A DNA stretch of 64,000 nucleotides, taken from Actinoplanes nipponensis (GTDB taxonomy: Bacteria > Actinomycetota > Actinomycetes > Mycobacteriales > Micromonosporaceae). The notes beneath the pieces are model-generated. The model did not search any database. It was not told the DNA's origin and saw nothing but the letters and a program-made list of their open reading frames with translations. The stretch is from assembly GCF_016862275.1 (NCBI RefSeq), contig NZ_BOMQ01000008.1, positions 124,001-188,000 on the forward strand, read 5' to 3'. Below, in pieces: positions 52,755 to 61,415 of this stretch (position 1 is the stretch's first letter; every line of letters begins with the position of its first letter). Made by a program: the position numbers and the translations under genes.

Positions 52755-53315
52755 ATGTCCATACCGAACGGCATGAGATCCGCTTTCGGCGCCCTGCTCG
52801 TGATCGCCGCTCTCTTCGTCGCACCGAACGCTGCGTCGGCCGCACCCGGGTTGGCCGCCGACACTCACTGCAATTACTCCGACCCGATCGCCATCAAGTC
52901 GGCGAGAAACGGCAAGTACGTCACGACCGAGCGGGACTACTCCGGCAACAACGCCGGAATGTTGCGGGCCCGGGCCGACGCCGTGGGGCCGTGGGAGACG
53001 TATTACCTGTGCTATCAGGACGACTGGGGGCCGGACGAGTTCGCCTTCCTCGCCGCGGCCAACAACAAGTTCGTGTCGGCCGAATTCGACTACAGCGGCA
53101 CCGGCAAGGGCATGCTGCGCGCCCGGGCTGACGAGCCGGGGGTCTGGGAGCGGTTCAACTGGATCTACGGTCTCCCCAGTAGCCAGCTGCAATCGACCTG
53201 GACCGGCCAATACGTCTCGACGGAGCTCGACTACACCGGCACCAAGTACGGGATGTTGAGGGCGCGCTCCGGCAGCGCCGACATCTGGGAACAGTTCCTC
53301 ATCCTCTGGCAGTAG
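52755..53315 (+). CDS. Secreted fascin-like beta-trefoil protein
   Basis: 186 residues with a GGGGGA site and a signal peptide (MRSAFGALLVIAALFVAPNAASAA). The mature part has three internal repeats of about 45-50 residues: KSARNGKYVTTERDYSGNNAGMLRARAD, AAANNKFVSAEFDYSGTGKGMLRARAD and STWTGQYVSTELDYTGTKYGMLRARS. The K-Y-V-S/T-x-E-x-D-Y-S/T-G-T pattern is that of fascin-like/actin-cross-linking beta-trefoils, which often bind carbohydrates or polymers in secreted bacterial proteins. Ligand unknown. It lies downstream of the SARP regulator with its own leader region. Confidence 0.82.
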   Translation: MSIPNGMRSAFGALLVIAALFVAPNAASAAPGLAADTHCNYSDPIAIKSARNGKYVTTERDYSGNNAGMLRARADAVGPWETYYLCYQDDWGPDEFAFLAAANNKFVSAEFDYSGTGKGMLRARADEPGVWERFNWIYGLPSSQLQSTWTGQYVSTELDYTGTKYGMLRARSGSADIWEQFLILWQ

Positions 53316-53347
53316 ATCCTCACGTCCATGGGCGGGCTCGCCGCCGA

Positions 53348-53361
53348 CGGGCGAACGCCCG
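53348..53361. terminator. Short GC-rich hairpin after the beta-trefoil gene
   Basis: CGGGC-GAAC-GCCCG (with the palindrome CGGGCGAACGCCCG) lies 33 bases after the stop codon. The five-base stem with a four-base loop has no T-run, so a terminator role is only possible. Confidence 0.3.
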
Positions 53362-53438
53362 CGACGGATCCGAGCCATTCCGGAACGGAAAACGCAGTGA
53401 GAAAACTCAGGACCCATCGGTTTGGGAGGGGAAGTGTC

Positions 53439-53891
53439 ATGACTCGACTCGCACCGCAGGTGAAGATGAAGAGGTCGGCGACCAAGGTGAGCACGGGCGT
53501 CGCCATGCTGGCCGTGGCCGCGGGTGTGCTCAGCGTGGGAGCGCCGGCATCGGCCGACTCTGGCGGCGGCTGTCGGCGGGCCTCGCAGAACACGGCCGTC
53601 AGTGTGTGCATCAGCGTCCGCTCCGGCACGTGGAACCCGCTGTGGGCCGACTTCTACGTCGACGGGACGAGCCAGGGGGAGAGCCGGACGAAGACGTACA
53701 TCAACGTCTCCTGCAGCAACGGCGCGTTCTACGGGCACTTCGCCGGGAACTGGGACATCAGCGGTACGCATTCGCCCCAGTGGTCGTACTCGAAGCCGTG
53801 CTCCTCCGGCTACGGGTACACCCACACGGTCTTCTACAACAGCTCGGGAAACTTCATCTACAGCGCCGACAGTCCGAACCAGTACTGGTGA
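53439..53891 (+). CDS. Small secreted cysteine-containing protein of unknown function
   Basis: 150 residues with a GGGAGGGG site and a signal peptide ending near PASADSGGG. The mature domain of about 110 residues has four cysteines (GGCRRA, SVCISV, VSCSNG, KPCSSG), suggesting two disulfides, and is rich in Tyr, Trp, Ser and Gly; it ends in DSPNQYW. It has a strand-rich look (WNPLWADFYVDGTSQGESRTKTYINVSC). No family is recognised; it resembles small inhibitors or carbohydrate-binding modules of actinomycetes only in general character. Confidence 0.78.
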   Translation: MTRLAPQVKMKRSATKVSTGVAMLAVAAGVLSVGAPASADSGGGCRRASQNTAVSVCISVRSGTWNPLWADFYVDGTSQGESRTKTYINVSCSNGAFYGHFAGNWDISGTHSPQWSYSKPCSSGYGYTHTVFYNSSGNFIYSADSPNQYW

Positions 53892-53895
53892 CACC

Positions 53896-53925
53896 GAGCC
53901 CGGCGGCCTGCTGGTCGCCGGGCTC
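53896..53925. terminator. Strong hairpin between convergent genes
   Basis: GAGCCCGGCG and CGCCGGGCTC form a perfect ten-base stem around a ten-base loop, five bases after the stop of the small secreted protein and 20 before the stop of the convergent esterase gene. It probably ends transcription in both directions. Confidence 0.7.
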
Positions 53926-53946
53926 GACCATGCGCCTCCGGGTCAG

Positions 53947-55317
<1,371 letters not shown>

Positions 55318-55389
55318 TCAGACGACGGTATGCGGCGTGGTGCGAGGGCCGGGGTCTGGCGGTGAGGCGCCCACCACAACCCGGCTGGG

Positions 55390-55480
55390 TCAGCCCAGGC
55401 TGAACCTCTGGTTGGTTTGGCCGTTGCAGTCGTGGAGCTGGATCTGCTGGCCGTTGCCCGTGCCCGACACGGCCGCCGTG
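55390..55480 (-). pseudogene. Orphan CBM13 (ricin-type lectin) C-terminal fragment
   Basis: Just upstream of the esterase gene, the minus strand encodes SGTGNGQQIQLHDCNGQTNQRFSLG and a stop. This is nearly the same as the end of the esterase lectin domain ([23 protein letters not shown]). No further lectin sequence is seen upstream of it. It is the remnant of a second lectin-bearing gene, or a leftover from recombination within such genes. Confidence 0.75.
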
Positions 55481-55909
55481 ACTGTGCTCCGACCACGGTC
55501 CGCATTCCCAACGACCGTCTACGGCGCGTAACGCCCAGCGAAACTGAGGGCGCACCCGCCACGGCCTCTCCCTCCTCGAATCGGCGCTTGGATTGAGCAC
55601 GATATGGATGCAGCTCGATGTAGAGCGATGCTAGGCAGAGGGGGCATCTGGGAACAATAGTTCTCGGAAATGTTTCGGAAGTTTCGGAAAAGCGTTATTC
55701 GCTGCCGCCGTGACTGGTCGCTGATGGCCCGGAGGTCGAGGCGGTGCCGTCCCCGAACGTGGCCCACCGAGTACGGCGACGTCACCGGGCTGCGCGCGCT
55801 CGGTCAGCGCGCCGCCTCGATCGACGGAGCATTCACCCGCACAGGCCGGCCGGCGGGCCGACGACGATCACCGCGGGGCTGCCATTCGTATCTCGATCGT
55901 CGAGGCCTT
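55481..55909. other. Intergenic region without recognisable gene
   Basis: About 430 bases between the lectin fragment and the recognisable part of the PLD pseudogene. It includes a patch of lower GC around 55590-55700 that could hold a promoter, but I see no gene or clear site. The left part of the PLD pseudogene may extend into it beyond recognition. Confidence 0.4.
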
Positions 55910-56451
55910 GGTGCTGCTCCGGGCGGTCCGACCAAGCTGCTCGCAGACGGCGAAATCCTGGTCGTTTCGGGCACCCGCAACCCGGACGAACGCGCGCCGG
56001 TGATCAACCGCACCCTCAACGATGATCTGGAGAAGCGGATCGTCGAACCGTTGCCCCCTCACCTGCGACGCGCCGTCGGACTGTGGCGGATCAAACCATC
56101 TGACCGTGCACGCCAAGATTGTCATCATCGACGACGTGTTCGCCAGCGTCGGATCGGCCAACTTTCTTCAGCCGGTCGATGGCCGGCGTGGACACCGAGT
56201 TGAGCATCGCGGTGGTGAGCAGCGGTGCCGCGGTGCGGGACCTGCGCGTGCAGCTGTGGGCCGAGCACCTGCGCACCCCACTGACCGGCCCGGCGCTGCG
56301 GGTCTGCCTGGAAGGTCTCGGTCTTGCCCTCGGCGCCTTCCGCCCGGAATGGTTGCCGCCGCCCGCACCCGCCCGCACCTGGCGACAAACCGGGATGCCC
56401 CCCGGGTTCGCTCCGCGGGAGACCGTACTGGTCCTGGTCGGACCGCCCTGA
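55910..56451 (+). pseudogene. Phospholipase D-family pseudogene with two frameshifts
   Basis: Three frames in series read as one PLD-like C-terminal half: GGPTKLLADGEILVVSGTRNPDERAPVINRTLNDDLEKRI...HLRRAVGLWRI, then HLTVHAKIVIIDDVFASVGSANF with the HxKxxxxD motif, then RSMAGVDTELSIAVVSS...RVQLWAEHL. Removing one A from AAA (56094-56096) and one T from TTT (56163-56165) restores a continuous chain. The first HKD motif and the N-terminal half are missing, so the gene is dead even if the shifts were sequencing errors. It touches the end of the convergent FMN reductase gene. Confidence 0.82.
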
Positions 56452-57021
56452 TCAGCTGCGCGGCAGTACCGTGAGGACACGTTCGATGTGGTCGCGGAAC
56501 TCGTTCATGAAGTCGCCGAGGAACCTGGCCGTCGATTCGTCGGTGACCTCGCCGTCGTCGGTGAAGCGGCCGGGCTGGAAGTACACGTAGGCCTCGGGCG
56601 CGGTCATCTGCCGGGCGTTGCAGAAGCTCAGCACCGCTCGCAGGCTCTGCTGCGCCACGGCGGTGCCGATCTGGCCGATCGACGCGCCGATCACCGCGGC
56701 GGGCAGGTGGTCGAAGGAGTTCTGTCCCCAGGGACGTGACGCCCAGTCGATCGCGTTCTTCAACGCGCCGGGGATCGAGCGGTTGTACTCCGGCGTGACG
56801 AACAGAACGGCGTCGGAGGCGGCGATGGCGTCCTTGAGCGCCCGGGCCTCCGGCGGGTAGTCGGCGTCGAAGTCCGGGCTGTACAGCGGCAGATTGTCGA
56901 TGCGGATCTCGGTGAGAGTCAGATCGGTGGGCGCCAGCCGGATCAGAGCACGGCTGAGCGTACGGTTGATCGACGTCGATGACAGGCTGCCGACGAAATA
57001 GCCGACCCGGTACGAAACCAT
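56452..57021 (-). CDS. NADPH-dependent FMN reductase
   Basis: 189 residues. The flavodoxin-like fold shows the phosphate loop VGSLSSTSINRTLSRAL and the signature FVTPEYNRSIPGALKNAIDWASRPWG, as in ChrR/YieF quinone reductases. It reduces FMN, quinones or similar acceptors with NAD(P)H. It is the last gene of the minus-strand glycoside operon, 28 bp behind the GH3 gene. Confidence 0.9.
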   Translation of the reverse strand: MVSYRVGYFVGSLSSTSINRTLSRALIRLAPTDLTLTEIRIDNLPLYSPDFDADYPPEARALKDAIAASDAVLFVTPEYNRSIPGALKNAIDWASRPWGQNSFDHLPAAVIGASIGQIGTAVAQQSLRAVLSFCNARQMTAPEAYVYFQPGRFTDDGEVTDESTARFLGDFMNEFRDHIERVLTVLPRS

Positions 57022-57049
57022 GCCGTTCTCCTTTGTCTACGGTGCTGCC

Positions 57050-59080
57050 TCAGCCGGTGGTGTACGTCAGTCCGTGCCCGCACTGGTAGCGGTTGCCGTC
57101 GCTGTCGACGTACACGTAGGGCCGGCCGTTCATGAACTTCTCCTTGTCGAAACCCGGTACGTCGTTGGGCGAGGCGCAGATCCCGTTGTCGTCGACGGCG
57201 ATGGCCGCGTGGTCGGCGGGGAAGGTGAGGGGCAGCCGGCCGCGGGGTTCCGCATCACCGACGATGACGGCGAACAGGGCTTCGGTTCTCGTGTCGAAGC
57301 CGGCCACGAGGGCGTCGGCCAGCGGCTCGACGGCGCCGAGCAGCCACGGCAGCATCACGTTGAGGCCGACGACGAGCCGCGGCACCGCGGAGCGGATGTG
57401 GCGGATCCGGTCGAGGTCGACGTGCGTGGCTTCATGGATGTCGAGGTCCAGCAGGCCGGTGAAGTCGAAGTAGGAGCCGGTGAACGGGTTGAGGAACAGT
57501 ACGGCCACGTCGGCGTGGCGATAGTCGGCAGTGAAGTCGATGTCGGGGTGCGCCGCGGCCAGGTCGGCCCGGAGCCGGTCGAGTTTCGCCCCGGTCAGGT
57601 GACGCTCGAACAGTTCGACGTAGACCCGCTGCCCGGCCGGCCGGGAAGGCGTCAGCGGCAGCGCACCGTCGTGGTTCTTCATCAGGACCACGGACCTGCG
57701 GTGCGCCTCCGCCGCGGCCGCGGCGTACCGCTCGTTGGCCACGATTTCGTCCGCCTGCTCCGGGTCGACGTACGGGTCGTCGAACAGGCCCAGGGCGAAC
57801 ATCTCCCACACCAGCCGGTACGCCGCCTCGTCCAGCCGTTCGGTGCTGAACAGCTCCTCGAGAAACGCGGTGCGGATCGACTCGACGTCGTTGGTGTCGG
57901 CGATGATGTCCGTGCCGGCCGTCACCGCCCTGCCCACCCGCTCGGGAACGCTCAGCTCGGACACGCCCCAGGCCATCTTGGACAGGATGCCCGAGTCCGA
58001 GTTGACGTAGCCCTGGTGCCCCATCGCCCGCAGCAGGTCGAGGATGGGCCGGTTGAAGGCGAAGCCGACCTGCTCGAAACCGTCCAGGGGCGGCTGCGGC
58101 ATCGCCGACTTCTCATCCGAGGGGATCGCGTAGTACGGCATGATGCTGGCGGCGCCGGCGTCGATGGCCGCCTGGAACGGTGGCAGGTGGTAGGTCTTCA
58201 GGGACTCCGGCGTCGGGTAGACGTTGAAACGGCCCTCCGCGTAGTGCGGGTCGAAGCCGTTCTCCCGCGCCCCGCCCCCGGGAAAGTGCTTGACGGTCAG
58301 CGCCACCCCGTCGCGGCCCAGACCGTCCTCTCCCTGGAAAGCCCGGATCACGGTGGCGATCGCCCGGCTGACGAACTCCGGGTCTTCGCCGAAGGTGCCG
58401 TTGGTCCGGAACCACCGGGGGTCGGTCGCCGTGTCGGCCATGTACATGTAACCCTTGCGCAGGCCGGAGGCGACCCACTCGGTGCGTGACTTCTCCGCGA
58501 AGTCGCGGATCAGATCCAGGTCGGCGGTGGCTGCCAGACCCAGGGTTCCGGGCCACTGGGTGAAATCCCGGTCGTGCGGCGTGGCGCCGAGCCGGAAGCC
58601 GCCGAGTTCGTTCTTGGAGTTGGCGGCGACCAGCACGGGGATGCCCAGCCGGGTGCCCTCGGCGACCTCGTTCATCGCGTTGACCCAGGTGGCGATCGCC
58701 GAGCCCGGTGGTGTCTCGCGCATGATGAAGTGCCGCATGTGCAGGTCGGTGATCTGCTGGGTGGTCCCCTCGTACGGCTTGCCGGCGGTGTTGTGCGGAT
58801 CGTTGCGGACCGGATGGTACTGCTCGTCCAGGACGCCGTCGTGGCTGGTCAGCGCGGGGTCCGGCTGCGAGAGGCCCATCGACCGTGAGTTGATCACCAT
58901 CAACCCGACCTTCTCGTCGACCGACATCCGGGACACCAGGTCGGCGGCCCGTTGCGCCGGGCTCAACCGCCAGTCCTCGTAGGGGTCGAGCCGACCGTTG
59001 CCATTGAGGTCCTTGAAGGTCAGTCCCTGGACGGTCAGCACCGGCTTGACCCGGGCGCCGATGGGCACCTGCTCGACCAT
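57050..59080 (-). CDS. Glycoside hydrolase family 3 enzyme (beta-glucosidase-like)
   Basis: 676 residues from the ATG at 59080, which follows AGGAGG. It starts with a calcium-binding-like loop DLNGNGRLDPYEDW and the GH3 N-domain SRMSVDEKVGLMV. It has WPGTLGLAATADLDLI, the KHF motif in VKHFPGGGARENG, and nucleophile Asp362 in GYVNSDSGIL. The C-domain starts at HRRSVVLMKNHDGALPL and ends in RYQCGHGLTYTTG. No signal peptide is visible, so it acts on imported glycosides, fitting the transporter gene 39 bp upstream. Substrate could be a beta-glucoside, xyloside or similar sugar. Confidence 0.9.
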   Translation of the reverse strand: MVEQVPIGARVKPVLTVQGLTFKDLNGNGRLDPYEDWRLSPAQRAADLVSRMSVDEKVGLMVINSRSMGLSQPDPALTSHDGVLDEQYHPVRNDPHNTAGKPYEGTTQQITDLHMRHFIMRETPPGSAIATWVNAMNEVAEGTRLGIPVLVAANSKNELGGFRLGATPHDRDFTQWPGTLGLAATADLDLIRDFAEKSRTEWVASGLRKGYMYMADTATDPRWFRTNGTFGEDPEFVSRAIATVIRAFQGEDGLGRDGVALTVKHFPGGGARENGFDPHYAEGRFNVYPTPESLKTYHLPPFQAAIDAGAASIMPYYAIPSDEKSAMPQPPLDGFEQVGFAFNRPILDLLRAMGHQGYVNSDSGILSKMAWGVSELSVPERVGRAVTAGTDIIADTNDVESIRTAFLEELFSTERLDEAAYRLVWEMFALGLFDDPYVDPEQADEIVANERYAAAAAEAHRRSVVLMKNHDGALPLTPSRPAGQRVYVELFERHLTGAKLDRLRADLAAAHPDIDFTADYRHADVAVLFLNPFTGSYFDFTGLLDLDIHEATHVDLDRIRHIRSAVPRLVVGLNVMLPWLLGAVEPLADALVAGFDTRTEALFAVIVGDAEPRGRLPLTFPADHAAIAVDDNGICASPNDVPGFDKEKFMNGRPYVYVDSDGNRYQCGHGLTYTTG

Positions 59081-59119
59081 GGATCCTCCTGGTGATCGGC
59101 TTGTCACGGACATCTGCGT

Positions 59120-61180
59120 TCACGTGGTCCCGCCTCGTTCGGCCTGGCTGGCGGCGACGATCCTGTCCACGGCGTCGTCGAGCGGGACGTCACCGGTGTC
59201 GATCACCAGGTCGTAATGGCCCGCGTCGGCGGGATCCCAGTGCATGAGCCGCTGCGACATCTGCGTACGGACGCGGTCCTCGCGCTGCTGGCGCCGCTGC
59301 GCGACGTCGCGGCCGACACCCGAGTCCTGCGCGGCGCGGGAGACGCGTGCCTCGACCGGCGCCTGCAGGCGTACGTGCACGGCACCCCGCGTACGGGCGA
59401 GGATGACGGTGGCGTCGCGGCCGACGATCACGCCGCCCGAGTCCTTCACGGTGTCCAGGACGTCGGCGATGTTGCGGCGTACGAGTTCGGTGTCGATCTC
59501 GGCGTCCGCGGCGATCGATGCGTCCACCTCGTTCGGGGTCCGCGAGAACGACCGGAGGAACTCCGACACCGGGCCATCCGTACGTCCGGGCGCCGTGGTG
59601 GCGGCGGCCTCCAGGTCTGCCGAGCTGAAGCGGGTGCCCACGTACGGAACTCCCAGCCGCTGCGCGACCCGCTCTGCCACGTACGACGCGCCGGCGCCGA
59701 ACTGCTCGTTGACGGTGACGATCGGGCGGGAGGCGACGAGGTCACCGTGCGGGCCGAACGACACCGCCCGGTCGTGGGTCGCGGTGTCGCCGAGTGCCCC
59801 CTGGGCCCGGCGCTGGCGCAGCTCGGCGACGATCTCGCGATGTTGGCCGGCCCCGAGGGGGTAGCGGGACAGCGCGAGCGCGGCGAGGACGCAGAGTCCG
59901 GCCGGCACCCACCCGGCCGCCACCTTGATGCCCTGGATTGCTCCGGCCGATTGAGCATCCGCGCCTGCGACATAGCCGAAGGCGCCGATGACCGCTCCGC
60001 CGATGAAGCCGCCGATGCCTTGGCCGCACTTGCGGACGAAGGAGAGGATCGAGTAGCTGCCGCCCTCGGCCCGGGTGCCGGTCTTCCACTCGCCGTAGTC
60101 GACCGTGTCGGCCTGCATGGAGAACATGAGGGCGTTCGTGCCGCCGAAGCCGACGCCGTAGACCCCGAACGCGAGCAGGGCCAGCGGCAGGCCACCGCCG
60201 CCGGTGGGCACGAGAGCGACGAGCACGAAGCCGATGACGGCGAAGCCGGCGAGGATCACGTAGCCGATCCGTTTGCCGAGCTTGACGGTGATCGTCGATA
60301 CCAGCGAGGCCACGCAGATCGTGCCCACGGTCTGGGCGAGGTACAGCCAGGTGAAGCTGCCCGCGTTGCCGAGCACGTCGCGGGCGAAGTACAGCATCAC
60401 CGCGTTCATGGTGAATCCCGCACCGAGCAGGAACAGCGCGCCGAGGCACAGCACCAGCAGCGGCTTGTTCTGCCGCACCATCGCCAGTGTCGTCGACAGG
60501 GTGAGCTTCCCGGCGCCGCGGGGCACCACCTCCTTGGTGCCCTGGAAGCAGATCCAGTAGAGGACCAGCGCCACGACGGACAGGACGATCGTCGCCATCG
60601 TGAACCGCAGCCGGATGCCGTCCGCGGTGGTGTCCTCGAAGCGGGGGGCCAGGACGAAGGCGAGCAGGACGCCGGTCACCGCGGACGCGATGGACCGCGC
60701 GCCGGCCAGCCGGGACCGGTCGTTGCTGTTCTCCGTCATGGCCGCCGACAGTGACCCGTACGGGATGTTGACGAAGGAGTAGCACACCTGGAAGGCCGCG
60801 TCGAACAGTAGGACCCACGCGACGGTCGCCCCAGGGCTGAGCCCGGCGGGTGTGCTGAACATCGCGACGAGGCTGATCGACAGCAGCGGGCTGACCGTGA
60901 TGATCCACGGGCGCAGGCGCCCCCATCTGGTGTCCTTGCGCCCGACGGTGTTGCCCGCCACCAGGTCGGTGACGCCGGCCCAGATCTTGGTGATGCCGTA
61001 GATGGTGCCCGCCGCGGCGGCGGAGATCCCCGCGATGTCGGTCATGTACGCCATCAGGAACAGCGACGTCATCTGGAACGAGACATTGTTGGCGACATCG
61101 CCGAGCGCGTAGGAGAGCACCCGCCGGCGGGGCATCTCGTCCGCCGAGCTCGCCGGTTGAACCTGAACGGATCTGCTCAT
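59120..61180 (-). CDS. GPH-family MFS sugar transporter fused to a cytidylate-kinase-like domain
   Basis: 686 residues with a GGAGGA site. Residues 15-455 form a 12-helix transporter of the glycoside-pentoside-hexuronide family: SYALGDVANNVSFQMTSLFLMAYMTDIAGI, RWGRLRPWIIT, YSFVNIPYGSLSAAMTENSNDRSRL and MFSMQADTVDYGEWKTG. After a linker, residues 482-686 match the cytidylate-kinase-like family (Cytidylate_kin2): IVTVNEQFGAGASYVAERVAQRLGVPYV, GGVIVGRDATVILA, VHVRLQAPVEARVSRA and HYDLVIDTGDVPLDDAV. The P-loop place reads FGAGAS. A transporter with a C-terminal kinase suggests import tied to phosphorylation or nucleotide sensing (inference). It heads an operon with GH3 and FMN reductase genes. 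Confidence 0.9.
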   Translation of the reverse strand: MSRSVQVQPASSADEMPRRRVLSYALGDVANNVSFQMTSLFLMAYMTDIAGISAAAAGTIYGITKIWAGVTDLVAGNTVGRKDTRWGRLRPWIITVSPLLSISLVAMFSTPAGLSPGATVAWVLLFDAAFQVCYSFVNIPYGSLSAAMTENSNDRSRLAGARSIASAVTGVLLAFVLAPRFEDTTADGIRLRFTMATIVLSVVALVLYWICFQGTKEVVPRGAGKLTLSTTLAMVRQNKPLLVLCLGALFLLGAGFTMNAVMLYFARDVLGNAGSFTWLYLAQTVGTICVASLVSTITVKLGKRIGYVILAGFAVIGFVLVALVPTGGGGLPLALLAFGVYGVGFGGTNALMFSMQADTVDYGEWKTGTRAEGGSYSILSFVRKCGQGIGGFIGGAVIGAFGYVAGADAQSAGAIQGIKVAAGWVPAGLCVLAALALSRYPLGAGQHREIVAELRQRRAQGALGDTATHDRAVSFGPHGDLVASRPIVTVNEQFGAGASYVAERVAQRLGVPYVGTRFSSADLEAAATTAPGRTDGPVSEFLRSFSRTPNEVDASIAADAEIDTELVRRNIADVLDTVKDSGGVIVGRDATVILARTRGAVHVRLQAPVEARVSRAAQDSGVGRDVAQRRQQREDRVRTQMSQRLMHWDPADAGHYDLVIDTGDVPLDDAVDRIVAASQAERGGTT

Positions 61181-61207
61181 CTCGTCCTCCGGTCGCGAGT
61201 GGCCTGA

Positions 61208-61291
61208 TCAGCCGGCCAGCCCGCCGCTGGACGTCCCGGGCCGCAGGCGCTGGAGCACCTCGCCCGCGTGCGGCTCTGAGATGGTCGTCAT
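61208..61291 (-). CDS. Possible 27-residue leader peptide upstream of the transporter
   Basis: A short frame from ATG 61291 to TGA 61208 reads MTTISEPHAGEVLQRLRPG and ends in SSGGLAG, with nearly all third positions G or C. It lies 27 bp before the transporter start on the same strand. There is no clear ribosome site, so it would need a leaderless start. It may be a leader peptide or a chance frame. Confidence 0.3.
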   Translation of the reverse strand: MTTISEPHAGEVLQRLRPGTSSGGLAG

Positions 61292-61361
61292 GGGCTAACT
61301 CTGGTCCGTAGGGCGCCCGAGGGGCAAGGGGCGAACGGGCCCGCTCGGGCAGCACGCCCAC

Positions 61362-61378
61362 GACGACAGGAGGTCGTC
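61362..61378. promoter_or_regulatory. Inverted repeat in the divergent glycoside promoter region
   Basis: GACGAC-AGGAG-GTCGTC is a perfect six-base inverted repeat with a five-base spacer, 37 bp upstream of the dehydrogenase-like ATG and in the region shared with the transporter operon. It could be an operator for a sugar-responsive repressor not encoded in the window. Confidence 0.35.
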
Positions 61379-61415
61379 TTCCAGCGATCCACCGTCAGGT
61401 GTGTTGGAATGCAGC

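Noticed and set aside
59735..59815. Possible frameshift or gene border at the transporter-kinase linker
   Set aside because: The frame is continuous through the linker, with no start codon plus ribosome site for a separate kinase gene; a real fusion is the better reading.
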